Shown here: positions 7,705-14,744 of the stretch, in pieces
Layout: every line of letters begins with the position of its first letter
Position numbering within the stretch: the stretch's first letter is position 1
NCBI GenBank assembly: GCA_020438595.1
Contig: JAGQUI010000020.1
Coordinates: 1-15,429 of the forward strand
Source of the DNA: Propionibacteriaceae bacterium
GTDB taxonomy: Bacteria; Actinomycetota; Actinomycetes; Propionibacteriales; Propionibacteriaceae
Direction of reading: 5' to 3'
DNA: 15,429 bases
Notes under the pieces: model-generated
Told to the model about the DNA's origin: nothing
Databases searched by the model: none
What the model saw: only the letters and a program-made list of their open reading frames with translations
Made by a program: the position numbers and the translations under genes

Positions 7705-8813
7705 GCCTCCCTCGGTGGCAGGCGCCACTCGCCCAGCGGGGTCTGGGCGAGGAAGCCGCGTTCGGCCAGCTGGTCGAGCAACGCGAGGCACCGCGGCACG
7801 CTGAGGCCCGCCCGCAACGCGAGGTCGCCCGCGGGCACGCTCCCGCGTCCGGGCACCGCCTCGAACACCCGCAATTCGTCGGCGTCCAGCTCGTCGGTCG
7901 CCCGGCGCTCCCCCGGCGGCCGCGGGTTCGCCCGGCCCAGCGGGGAGAGCAGTTCCAGCACGTCCGGCGCGCCCGCGACCAGCACGGCCTCGGCCTCGCG
8001 GATGAGCCGGTGCGGAGTGACCGAGGTCGCGCTCGTCACCGGCCCGGGCACGGCCATCACCACCCTGCCCAGGGCGTTCGCCCAGGTGACGGTATTCCTC
8101 GCCCCCGACCGTGCCGCCGCCTCGACGAGGACCGTGCCCGGGGCCAGCGCCGCGATCAGGCGATTCCGGGCCAGGAACCGCACCCTGGTCGGATGCTCTC
8201 CCGGGGCGAGTTCGCTGACCAGCAGGCCGCTCTCGGCGATCCGCTCGAACAGCGGGCGGTGACCACCCGGATAGGGCTGGTCGAGGCCACCGGCGAGGAC
8301 GCACACGCTGGGCGTACGGCCGGCGAGACAGCCACGGTGCGCCGCGGCATCGATGCCGTAGGCGCCGCCGGAGACGATGCAGCGGCCCGCGTCGGAGAGC
8401 TCGGCACCGAGATCGGCCGCCACCGTGTCGCCGTACGCCGTCGACGCGCGCGAACCCACGACCGCCACGCCCGATCCGGTGAGCGCCGCGAGGTCCCCCG
8501 CCCCGGCGACCCAGAGCCCGAGCGGCTCCCCCGACAACTCGTTCACCGGTTCGCAGCCGGCCAGGTCGGCCAGCGCGGGCGGCCACTCGGCATCACCCGG
8601 GACCAGGAACCGCAGGCCCTCGGCCCTCGTCCGGGACGCCAGCTCGCCCGGCCGCAGCCGCCGCGCCCTCTCGGCGATGGGCAGGTCGCCCTCGGCGCGG
8701 AGCAGTCCCGCCCACACCTCCTCCGCCCCGAACTCTGCCACCGCCCCGGCCAGGACCGGGTGGCCCGGTTCGACGACGGCCGTGAGGCACATCCGCGCGA
8801 TCCGTTCGTCCAT
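7689..8813 (-). CDS. dprA: DNA processing protein DprA (Smf family)
   Basis: A 374-residue DprA/Smf protein, which in transformable bacteria binds incoming single-stranded DNA and loads RecA in the cytoplasm. After an N-terminal helical region, the Rossmann-like domain has VAVVGSRASTAYG (117-128), SGGAYGID (148-155), a VCVLAGGLDQPYP stretch, RNRLIAALA (216-224), the EAAARSGARNT segment and GRVVMAVPG (249-257). A winged-helix domain follows at about 308-365. The start overlaps the comM stop: TGA at 8815-8813 and ATG at 8813 share one base, and a GTG at 8816 is an alternative, so translation is probably coupled. It is the last gene of the minus-strand run and meets a convergent gene tail-to-tail. 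In actinobacteria this gene is widely kept even where competence has never been shown, so natural transformation should not be assumed. Confidence 0.95.
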   Translation of the reverse strand: MDERIARMCLTAVVEPGHPVLAGAVAEFGAEEVWAGLLRAEGDLPIAERARRLRPGELASRTRAEGLRFLVPGDAEWPPALADLAGCEPVNELSGEPLGLWVAGAGDLAALTGSGVAVVGSRASTAYGDTVAADLGAELSDAGRCIVSGGAYGIDAAAHRGCLAGRTPSVCVLAGGLDQPYPGGHRPLFERIAESGLLVSELAPGEHPTRVRFLARNRLIAALAPGTVLVEAAARSGARNTVTWANALGRVVMAVPGPVTSATSVTPHRLIREAEAVLVAGAPDVLELLSPLGRANPRPPGERRATDELDADELRVFEAVPGRGSVPAGDLALRAGLSVPRCLALLDQLAERGFLAQTPLGEWRLPPREAQRAR

Positions 8814-10342
8814 CACGCCGCCTCCGTCCCGTTCTCGCCGCGCCGCATCGCCAGCGCCGTGTGCAGGTGCTCCCGGCTCGGCCGACCGGCGCCGGCCAGG
8901 TCGGCCACTGTCCACGCCAGGCGCAGCACCTTGTCGACCCCCCGGGCGGAGAGGCGGCCCCGTGCCACCGCCACATCGAGCAGCTCGGAGCCCTCCGGCA
9001 GCGGCAGCCGCTTGCGCAGCGCCGGGCCGGGCACCTCGCCGTTCGTGCGCCAGCCGCTCGACTCGAGTCGGTGCCGCTGCCGCTCGCGGGCAGCCAGCAC
9101 CCGCTCCGCCACCACCCGGGAGCTCTCGCCCGGTTCGTAGCGCCGTTCGAGGAAGGCGGCCCGTACCGGCCTGAGTTCCTGGTGGATGTCCACCCGGTCG
9201 AGGATCGGCCCCGACACCCGGGACGCGTACCGCCGCACCGCCATCGGTGGGCAGCGGCAGTTCCCTCCCGGCGTGCCCGCCATCCCGCACGGGCACGGGT
9301 TGGCGGCCAGCACCAACTGGAAGCGCGCCGGGTAAGTGGCGGTGGCCACCGCACGGCCCAGCACGATCCGGCCCGACTCCAGAGGCACCCGCAACGCCTC
9401 CATCACCCGCGGGCTGAACTCCGGGGCCTCGTCCAGGAACAGCACCCCCAGATGGGCTCGCGACACCGCACCCGGCACCGCGATCCGGGCGCCGCCGCCG
9501 ACCAGGCTCGCCAGGGACGCCGAGTGGTGCGGGTCGGCGTACGGAGGCCGCCGGACCAGCCCTCCGTCCAGGTTGATGCCCGCCAGCGAGTGCACGGCCG
9601 ACACCTCCAGCGCCTCGCCCACATCGAGGTCGGGCAGCAGGCCCGGCAACCGCTCCGCCAGCAGGGTCTTGCCCACCCCGGGCGGGCCGTGCAGGTAGAG
9701 GTGGTGGCGTCCGGCCGCCGCCACCTCCAGCGCCCACTTGGCCTCCACCTGGCCCGCCACATCGGCGAGGTCGAGGGGTGGCCCCGCCGCCGCCTGCGCG
9801 GCCGGTGGCGGCACCTCGGTGGCGCCCGGCCCGCCGGTGAGCACGTCGAACAGGTCGGACAGGTCGGCGGCCCCCGCGATGGAGAGCCCGGTGACCAGCG
9901 ACGCCTCCCGCAACTGCGCCGCCGGCACCACCACCCGGCCGAAGCCCCGGCCCGCCGCGGTGAGCAGGGCAGGCAACAGGCCGCGCACGGCCCGCACCCG
10001 CCCGTCCAGCCCCAGTTCGCCGAACAGCGCCAGCCCCTCCAGCGCCTCCGGATCGAACTTCCGGCCCGCTGCGGCCACCGCGGCCGCGATCGCGAGGTCG
10101 TAGTGCGAACCCGCCTTCGGCAACGTGGCCGGGGACAGGTTGATCGTGACCGGGTCGGACGGCCAGCCGAAGCCGGCCGATGCCATGGCCGCTCGGCACC
10201 TGTCCCGAGCCTCGTACAGCGCCGCGTCCGGCAGGCCCACCATCGTGGTGCGCGGCAGCCCGCTGCTGATCGCTGCCTCGACCTCCACCATCGTGCCCTC
10301 GATGCCGACCAGGGCCACCGACCAGGCCCGCGCCTGGCTCAT
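8813..10342 (-). CDS. comM: YifB/ComM-family magnesium-chelatase-like AAA+ ATPase
   Basis: A 509-residue protein of the ComM (YifB) family. In Vibrio and Acinetobacter, ComM is a hexameric helicase that promotes branch migration during integration of transformed DNA. Domain order is an N-terminal Lon-protease-like ChlI domain (about 8-150, with SSGLPRTTMVGLPDAA), an AAA+ core with Walker A GPPGVGKT (219-226) and Walker B LFLDE (301-305), a CxC...CxC cluster (C350, C352, C362, C364) typical of the family, the GPILDRVDIH segment, and a C-terminal Mg-chelatase helical domain ending at 509. Length is normal. The ATG at 10342 overlaps the yraN stop as ATGA, and the stop overlaps the dprA start. 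The yraN-comM-dprA trio is a common actinobacterial cassette. Its role in this organism is inferred from family members. Confidence 0.94.
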   Translation of the reverse strand: MSQARAWSVALVGIEGTMVEVEAAISSGLPRTTMVGLPDAALYEARDRCRAAMASAGFGWPSDPVTINLSPATLPKAGSHYDLAIAAAVAAAGRKFDPEALEGLALFGELGLDGRVRAVRGLLPALLTAAGRGFGRVVVPAAQLREASLVTGLSIAGAADLSDLFDVLTGGPGATEVPPPAAQAAAGPPLDLADVAGQVEAKWALEVAAAGRHHLYLHGPPGVGKTLLAERLPGLLPDLDVGEALEVSAVHSLAGINLDGGLVRRPPYADPHHSASLASLVGGGARIAVPGAVSRAHLGVLFLDEAPEFSPRVMEALRVPLESGRIVLGRAVATATYPARFQLVLAANPCPCGMAGTPGGNCRCPPMAVRRYASRVSGPILDRVDIHQELRPVRAAFLERRYEPGESSRVVAERVLAARERQRHRLESSGWRTNGEVPGPALRKRLPLPEGSELLDVAVARGRLSARGVDKVLRLAWTVADLAGAGRPSREHLHTALAMRRGENGTEAA

Positions 10343-10713
10343 CGGCCGATCCCGGGCACGTGGGTGATCACCGGGGCGGTGTCGCGGGCGAGCAGCACGC
10401 CGACACCGTCGAACCGCACGTGCCGCACCGGACCGGGCTGCGCCCGCAGCCAGTGCAGTGCCACCTCGCGGAGCTTGGCCACCTTCCGCGCGGTGATCGC
10501 CTCCAGCGGCGGGCCGAAACCCAGCCCGCTGCGGCACTTCACCTCGCAGAACACCACCACCGGTTCCGGACCCGGCTCCAGCGCCACGATGTCGAGTTCT
10601 CCCACCGGGCACCGCCAGTTGCGGTCCAGGATCCGCCAGCCCAGCCGCTCCAGGTGCGCGGCCGCCAGCTCCTCCCCGACGTGCCAGACCTCAGCCCTGC
10701 CCACTGCCACCAC
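10339..10713 (-). CDS. yraN: YraN/UPF0102 family nuclease-fold protein
   Basis: Up to 124 residues. The UPF0102 family has a Holliday-junction-resolvase/restriction-endonuclease-like fold. The signature is clear: GEELAAAHLERLGWRILDRNWR (starting near residue 13), then GELDIVA, then VVFCEVKCRSG. These supply the Glu, Asp and E-x-K residues expected at a metal-dependent nuclease site. Nuclease activity of the family is inferred from the fold. Start choice: GTG codons lie at 10713, 10710 and 10704. A GGGAGG sequence covering about 10719-10714 is best spaced for the start at 10704, which would remove three residues. The stop overlaps the comM start by four bases, so the two are likely coupled. 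A 172-base gap separates it from DUF2469 upstream. Confidence 0.9.
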   Translation of the reverse strand: MVAVGRAEVWHVGEELAAAHLERLGWRILDRNWRCPVGELDIVALEPGPEPVVVFCEVKCRSGLGFGPPLEAITARKVAKLREVALHWLRAQPGPVRHVRFDGVGVLLARDTAPVITHVPGIGR

Positions 10714-10885
10714 CTCCCGGTGTGCACTATCGGCAGCGGGCGCGCGGAACGTTCACCCGGGATCGCCGGGTGTGGACAAGTCGGGGGTTGTGGACGACGC
10801 CCTTCGTGACGCGCCCTCGTCCCTCGGACGCTCGCCTTCGTGGCGCGCCCCGGTTCCCAGGCCCTCAGGGACCGGCCTGCGGGCC
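10714..10885. other. Intergenic gap with a near-perfect 16-base direct repeat
   Basis: Between yraN and DUF2469 there is no credible gene. The stretch holds two copies of CCTTCGTGRCGCGCCC (10801-10816 and 10835-10850), differing at one base and spaced 34 bases apart. The yraN-proximal end holds the possible promoter described separately. A 6-bp stem at 10859-10864/10881-10886 touches the DUF2469 stop and might end transcription, but it is weak. Confidence 0.4.
10726..10756 (-). promoter_or_regulatory. Possible promoter for yraN-comM-dprA
   Basis: On the minus strand GATAGT (10731-10726) resembles a -10 box. GTGAAC (10756-10751), 19 bases upstream, is a weak -35 candidate. Transcription would start near 10719-10717, giving a very short leader that just includes the GGGAGG ribosome binding site of yraN. 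The long gap before yraN in an otherwise tightly packed gene run supports a promoter here. The boxes are imperfect and the spacing is long. Confidence 0.3.
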
Positions 10886-11197
10886 TCAGAGGTTGTCGGG
10901 GACCTTCAGGTCGCTATGCGCGATCTCCTCGATGGAGACGTCGCGGAAGGTGAGCACCTTCGCGCTCTTCACGAAGCGGGCCGGCCGGTACATGTCCCAG
11001 ACCCAGGCGTCGCCCATGGACACCTCGTAGTACACGTCGCCGCCCTCGGTGCGGACCTTCAGGTCGACCGCGTTGCACAGGTAGAAGCGCCGCTCGGTCT
11101 CCACGGCGTAGGTGAAGATGCCGACGACGTCCTTGTACTCCTTGTACAGCTGCAGTTCGAGTTCGGATTCGTACTGCTCAAGGTCCTCGGCGCTCAT
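10886..11197 (-). CDS. DUF2469 domain protein
   Basis: A 103-residue acidic protein of the DUF2469 family, largely confined to actinobacteria (for example Rv2901c of Mycobacterium tuberculosis). It starts MSAEDLEQYESELELQLYKEY and contains the conserved aromatic-rich core FYLCNAVDLKVR, YYEVSMGDAWVWDMYRPARF and VLTFRDVSIEEI. There is no signal peptide or membrane segment, so it should be cytoplasmic. Its molecular function is not known to me. The ATG at 11197 overlaps the rnhB stop by four bases (ATGA), so it is very likely translated with rnhB. The constant position beside rnhB and yraN in many actinobacteria hints at a shared nucleic-acid-related role, which is inference only. Confidence 0.9.
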   Translation of the reverse strand: MSAEDLEQYESELELQLYKEYKDVVGIFTYAVETERRFYLCNAVDLKVRTEGGDVYYEVSMGDAWVWDMYRPARFVKSAKVLTFRDVSIEEIAHSDLKVPDNL

Positions 11198-11841
11198 AAC
11201 GAGTTCACCTTAATCGCTCGCCGGACGTTGTCGAAGCACATCCGGTGAATGCCGCTCGGCCCGTACGCGTCCAGCCGTTCCTGGTGCAGCGGGGTGCAAT
11301 ACCCCTTGTGGATGTCGAAGGCGTAGTCGGGCAGCTCGTCGTGCCAGCCGGCCATGATCCGGTCCCTGGTCACCTTGGCCACCACGGACGCCGCCGCGAC
11401 GCACGCGGCCACCCGGTCGCCCTTCCAGATCGCCAGGCTCGGCATGCCCAGACCGTCCACGCTGAACCCGTCGGTGAGCGCGAACTCGGCCGCCGGACGC
11501 AGCCGCAGCAGCGCCCGCCGCAGACCCGCCAGGTCCGCCTGGTGCATGCCCAGCGCGTCGCACTCGTCCGCCTCCACGCTGACCACGGCCCACGCCAGGG
11601 CCCGGTCCACGATCTCGGCGTAGGCGCGTTCCCGCGCGGCGGGCGTGAGCAGCTTGGAGTCGGCCAGCCCGGGGATCTCCCCCGCCCGGCCGGGACGCAG
11701 GATCACGGCACCGGCGACCAGCGGTCCCGCGCAGGCCCCGCGGCCCGCCTCGTCCGCGCCGGCGATCAAGTCGAAGCCGCCCCGGCGGAGCGAGGCCTCA
11801 TAGGCGTAGATGCCGGCGTCCCGGCGCACCACGACCGCCAC
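11194..11841 (-). CDS. rnhB: Ribonuclease HII
   Basis: A 215-residue RNase HII, which cuts RNA in RNA-DNA hybrids and removes single ribonucleotides from DNA. The hallmark GADEAGRG is present (D30, E31). ADSKLL follows at 60-65, LTDGF at 122-126 (D124), and the KGDR..AAASVVAKVTRD segment ends at D160. These give the expected four acidic residues for metal-dependent catalysis. Length is normal. The start is a GTG at 11841, placed four bases after the lepB stop, so it is probably coupled to lepB translation; no strong separate ribosome binding site is seen. The stop overlaps the DUF2469 start. Confidence 0.95.
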   Translation of the reverse strand: MAVVVRRDAGIYAYEASLRRGGFDLIAGADEAGRGACAGPLVAGAVILRPGRAGEIPGLADSKLLTPAARERAYAEIVDRALAWAVVSVEADECDALGMHQADLAGLRRALLRLRPAAEFALTDGFSVDGLGMPSLAIWKGDRVAACVAAASVVAKVTRDRIMAGWHDELPDYAFDIHKGYCTPLHQERLDAYGPSGIHRMCFDNVRRAIKVNSL

Positions 11842-11845
11842 CGGG

Positions 11846-12619
11846 TCAGCACACGACCTTCGGCCCGGTCAGCACCGGGGCGTCGGGTGGGGTGCCCCCG
11901 GCGGGGATGTTCTCGAACGTACGTGGCCGGCTGATCCCGTGGAAGCGGTCGAAGGGGTACACGACCGCGATCGCGGTGCCCACGATGTTCTCGACCGGAA
12001 TGAAGGCCATCGACCCCGCCGGCTCGCCGTCCGTCGGGTCGTTGAGGTGGCAGCGGGAGTCCGCCGAGTCGTTGCGGTGGTCGCCCATCACGAACACGGT
12101 GCCCGCCGGCACCACCACGTCGAAGGAGACCGACGACGGCTCCACCTGCCGGCCGGTGACAGGATCGGTGTAGAGGTACTCGCCCTCGTTGAGCGCGGTG
12201 CCGTTCACGGTCACCCGGCCGCGGGCGTCGCAGCAGGTGACGTGGTCGCCCTCGACGCCGATCACCCGCTTGATCAGGTGGTTCGAGCTCTCGTCCGGCG
12301 CCAGGCCGACGAAGATCAGCGCCTTCTTCACCGGGTCGTCCTCGACCTTCGCGGGGGCGAGCCAGTCCTCGGTGTCGCGGAAGACGACGATGTCGCCGCG
12401 CTGGAAGCCCACGATCTTCTGGACGGCCACCCGGTCGCGGATCAGCAGGGTGTTCTCCATCGACCCGGACGGGATGACGAACATCTGGGCGACGAACAGC
12501 CGCAGCAGGGTGGACGCGACCAGCGCGCCGACGACCACGATCGCGATCTCACGCAGCCAGCTGGCGGCGGTCCACCACGCATCGTGGCGGCCACCGCCGC
12601 TTTGTGTGGATGCGCTCAC
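11846..12619 (-). CDS. lepB: Signal peptidase I
   Basis: A 257-residue membrane-anchored serine protease that removes signal peptides from exported proteins, including presumably the amylase in this window. One N-terminal membrane segment (about 23-45) is followed by the catalytic motif PSGSMENTL with nucleophile Ser53, box C-like RGDIVVF (74-80), the KRVIGVEGD box with general base Lys117, and GDHRNDSADSR near residue 185. The catalytic domain faces outside. The CysCys in VTCCDARG and the extended acidic loop before KRVIG are usual in actinobacterial enzymes. The start is a GTG at 12619, with AGGGAGAGG a few bases upstream as ribosome binding site. It follows rplS by 59 bases and precedes rnhB by four. 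Confidence 0.96.
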   Translation of the reverse strand: MSASTQSGGGRHDAWWTAASWLREIAIVVVGALVASTLLRLFVAQMFVIPSGSMENTLLIRDRVAVQKIVGFQRGDIVVFRDTEDWLAPAKVEDDPVKKALIFVGLAPDESSNHLIKRVIGVEGDHVTCCDARGRVTVNGTALNEGEYLYTDPVTGRQVEPSSVSFDVVVPAGTVFVMGDHRNDSADSRCHLNDPTDGEPAGSMAFIPVENIVGTAIAVVYPFDRFHGISRPRTFENIPAGGTPPDAPVLTGPKVVC

Positions 12620-12678
12620 CGCAACCTCTCCCTAGACGTCCCCGACCACCCTACGGCCACCGCAGGACGCCCAGCGCC

Positions 12679-13029
12679 TCAGCGGTCGCGCTTCTCCTTG
12701 ATCTTTGCAGCCTTGCCGCGCAGACCACGGAGGTAGTACAGCTTGGCGCGTCGCACGTCGCCCAGCCGCTCGACCTCGATCTTCTCGATGATCGGGCTGT
12801 GCAGCGGGAAGGTGCGCTCCACGCCGGTGCCGAAGCTCACCTTGCGGACGGTGAACGACTCGGTGATGCCCGAGCCGGTGCGCGCGATCACGGCGCCGGC
12901 GAAGACCTGGATCCGGGAGCGGTTGCCCTCGATGACCCGCACGTGCACCTTCACCTGATCGCCGGGCCGGAAGTCCGGCACGTCGTCGCGCAGTGCAGCC
13001 TTGCCGATCTGCTCAACCAGCTGATTCAT
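12679..13029 (-). CDS. rplS: 50S ribosomal protein L19
   Basis: A 116-residue L19, a large-subunit protein at the inter-subunit interface. Recognisable segments are [58 protein letters not shown] and the conserved end [28 protein letters not shown] chose ATG at 13029, which gives the normal family length and has AGGA about 10 bases upstream. The open frame runs further upstream to 13146, but those added residues are Cys-rich and not L19-like. It heads the run rplS-lepB-rnhB-DUF2469. Its leader contains an inverted repeat described separately. Confidence 0.97.
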   Translation of the reverse strand: MNQLVEQIGKAALRDDVPDFRPGDQVKVHVRVIEGNRSRIQVFAGAVIARTGSGITESFTVRKVSFGTGVERTFPLHSPIIEKIEVERLGDVRRAKLYYLRGLRGKAAKIKEKRDR

Positions 13030-13046
13030 CCCGATGTCCTCGCCAG

Positions 13047-13107
13047 TGCCACAGGTCACTTCGTCTCGTGTGTCTTTCGTATCCGCCGGCGCCTTCCCCC
13101 TGTGGCA
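13047..13107 (-). promoter_or_regulatory. Inverted repeat in the rplS 5' leader
   Basis: On the minus strand, TGCCACAGG (13107-13099) pairs perfectly over 9 bp with CCTGTGGCA (13055-13047), enclosing 43 bases. The second arm ends 17 bases before the rplS ATG, directly upstream of its ribosome binding site. This position suits a leader structure that controls L19 translation, as autoregulatory leaders do for several ribosomal proteins. It is equally symmetric as DNA, so a protein-binding site is possible. No clear -10/-35 pair was found in 13108-13170, although TTGTC-like hexamers occur at 13165-13160 and 13135-13130 (minus strand). Confidence 0.4.
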
Positions 13108-13170
13108 GGAGCGCTCGCGGCACAACGACTGACAAGTCTGCCACACCGGTGCCGCGTCTGGACAATCGGC

Positions 13171-13895
13171 TCAGCCTGCCGCATCCACCGCCGGTCGCGT
13201 CCCGGCTCCGGGCAGCAGGCCGAGCTTCTGCCAGATCTTCCGGGACATGCCGTTGGTGAGGTTCTCGATGTCGGAGATCGTGGCCAGCACGGCGGGGTCG
13301 GTGCTGCGCTCGGCATGGACGGCCGCCGTCTTCGCCACCAGCGACAGCAGCTCCGAGCAGTAGTCGAGGTAGTTCGCCATCTCGGTCGGGTCCAGGCCGA
13401 CCCGGACCGAACGCGGGGTCGGCGGTAGGCGTCCGCGAACCGCTCCGGATCCTTGGTCAGCTGGTGCATGTCGATCACGTGGGCCAACGACCGCAGCCGG
13501 TGCAGTTCGCCCAGGATCCGGGACCGTTCCAGGTGGGTCGGCAGCAGCCACAGGAAGACCACGGCGATGCCGACGTAGACGACGTCGTTGACCACCGTCT
13601 CCACCCCGGACAGCCAGCTCAGCGCGGTGCCTCCGGTGGACGCGAGTTCGACCACCGCGGCCACCAGCGAGGCGGCCGTCAGCACAACCAGCGCCACGAT
13701 CAGGACCAGACCGGCCACCCGCAGCACCCGGATCGGCGCGGTGCGCGCTGCGGCCCGTTCCACGTCGGACGCCACGTCCACCAGCCGGCCGGCCACCCGG
13801 CCCAGGTTGCGGTCGGGGAACCGGGCCTGGATCCGCGCCTGCAGGCGCCGGGCCGTCGCCACCACCGCGTCCGCCTCGAGCCTCTCGTAGGCCAT
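13171..13895 (-). pseudogene. Two-helix membrane protein broken by a one-base frameshift
   Basis: The first frame starts with ATG at 13895, preceded by a strong GGGGAGGG ribosome binding site, and encodes about 159 residues: an amphipathic N-terminus, membrane segments at about 57-84 and 101-120, and the conserved-looking HVIDMHQLTKDPERFADAYRR. It then turns into low-quality Arg/Ser/Pro sequence. The continuation lies in another frame from about 13420 down to TGA at 13171 (SVRVGLDPTEMANYLDYCSEL.., SDIENLTNGMSRKIWQKLGLLPG). Adding one base to the C-run at 13418-13415 (four C on the minus strand) restores a 241-residue protein. Both halves show normal coding character, so the break is recent or a sequencing error. 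I recall similar actinobacterial hypothetical membrane proteins but no known function. It lies downstream of the sdhB terminator and upstream of rplS, in the same direction as both. Confidence 0.72.
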
Positions 13896-13939
13896 CCGCC
13901 CTCCCCTCGTCCCTGCGGCGACGATCTTCCCACCGCGGA

Positions 13940-13970
13940 ACGGGCCCCGGAGCAGAACTCCGGGGCCCGT
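13940..13970 (-). terminator. Strong hairpin terminator after sdhB
   Basis: A perfect 12-bp GC-rich stem (13940-13951 with 13959-13970) with a 7-base loop lies 12 bases beyond the sdhB stop. It is followed on the minus strand by only a short T pair. It marks the end of the succinate dehydrogenase/fumarate reductase operon and separates it from the membrane protein gene. Confidence 0.85.
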
Positions 13971-13982
13971 GAGCTGTGGTGA

Positions 13983-14744
13983 CTACTTGCCGTCGCGCTT
14001 GAACAGCGAGGCGATCAGGTCGCGGTTGAGCTGGCTGATCGTGTCGAACGGGATCTGCTTGGGGCAGACCTCGGCGCACTCGCCGATGTTCGTGCAGCCG
14101 CCGAAACCCTCGGCGTCGTGCTGCGAGAGCATCTTCTTCACCCGCAGGTGCCGTTCCGGCTGGCCCTGCGGGAGCATCGCGAGGTGGGTGATCTTCGCGG
14201 CCGTGAACAGCATGCCCGAGGAGTTCGGGCAGGCCGCCACGCAGGCGCCGCAGCCAATGCAGGTGGCCGCGTCGAAGGCCCGGTCGGCCTTCAGCTTGCC
14301 GACCGCGTTGGCGTGCGCGTCGGGGGCCGAGCCGGTGCTCACCGACACGTAGCCGCCGGCCTGGATGATCCGGTCGAACGCCGAGCGGTCGACGACCAGG
14401 TCCTTGATCACCGGGAACGGGCCCGCCCGCCACGGCTCGACGTCGATCACGGCGCCGTCCTCGAAGGACCGCATGTGCAGCTGGCAGGTGGTGGTCGGCA
14501 CCGGCGAGTCGCCACGACCGTGAGCGGTGCCGTTGATCACCACGCCACACATCCCGCAGATTCCCTCGCGGCAGTCGTGGTCGAAGGCCACCGGCTCCTC
14601 GCCCTTGACCGTGAGGTCCTCGTTGAGCAGGTCGAGCATCTCCAGGAACGACATGTCCGGGGAGACGTCCTGCACCTGGTAGGTGACCATGCGCCCCTCA
14701 GAGGCGGCGTTTGCTTGGCGCCAGACGCGCAGGGTGACGTTCAC
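13983..14744 (-). CDS. sdhB: Succinate dehydrogenase/fumarate reductase iron-sulfur subunit
   Basis: A 253-residue electron-transfer subunit carrying electrons between the flavoprotein and the membrane anchor. The [2Fe-2S] domain has C58-x4-C63-x2-C66 (CREGICGMC) and a fourth ligand at C87. The C-terminal domain has [12 protein letters not shown] (C162, C165, C168, C172) and [12 protein letters not shown] (C217, C223, C227) for the [4Fe-4S] and [3Fe-4S] clusters. The gene belongs to the non-classical type found in actinobacteria, where TTCQLHM surrounds the fourth [2Fe-2S] ligand. The start is a GTG at 14744, overlapping the sdhA stop by four bases (GTGA), with CGGAG six bases upstream as ribosome binding site. 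It is the last gene of its operon. No anchor gene follows, so sdhC should lie upstream of sdhA, outside the window. Confidence 0.95.
   Translation of the reverse strand: MNVTLRVWRQANAASEGRMVTYQVQDVSPDMSFLEMLDLLNEDLTVKGEEPVAFDHDCREGICGMCGVVINGTAHGRGDSPVPTTTCQLHMRSFEDGAVIDVEPWRAGPFPVIKDLVVDRSAFDRIIQAGGYVSVSTGSAPDAHANAVGKLKADRAFDAATCIGCGACVAACPNSSGMLFTAAKITHLAMLPQGQPERHLRVKKMLSQHDAEGFGGCTNIGECAEVCPKQIPFDTISQLNRDLIASLFKRDGK

Noticed and set aside
6205..8586. A 793-residue minus-strand frame opposite the oxidoreductase and across dprA
   Set aside because: No motifs, and it conflicts with the intact motifs of both real genes.
6432..9140. Very long plus-strand frames over the oxidoreductase and the dprA-comM region (also 8861-11248)
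   Set aside because: Low-complexity Arg/Gly/Pro translations that are shadows of the real genes.
7689..10199. An apparent 836-residue DprA with a large N-terminal extension
   Set aside because: The extension reads comM out of frame. The DprA family begins at the ATG overlapping the comM stop.
7689..10342. dprA and comM as evidence of a competence or DNA-uptake island
   Set aside because: These two genes are common in actinobacteria beside rnhB and yraN, and no uptake-pilus or ComEA/ComEC gene is in the window.
12679..13146. A longer L19 starting at 13146
   Set aside because: The added 39 residues are unlike L19 and would cover the leader inverted repeat. ATG 13029 has a ribosome binding site and gives the normal length.
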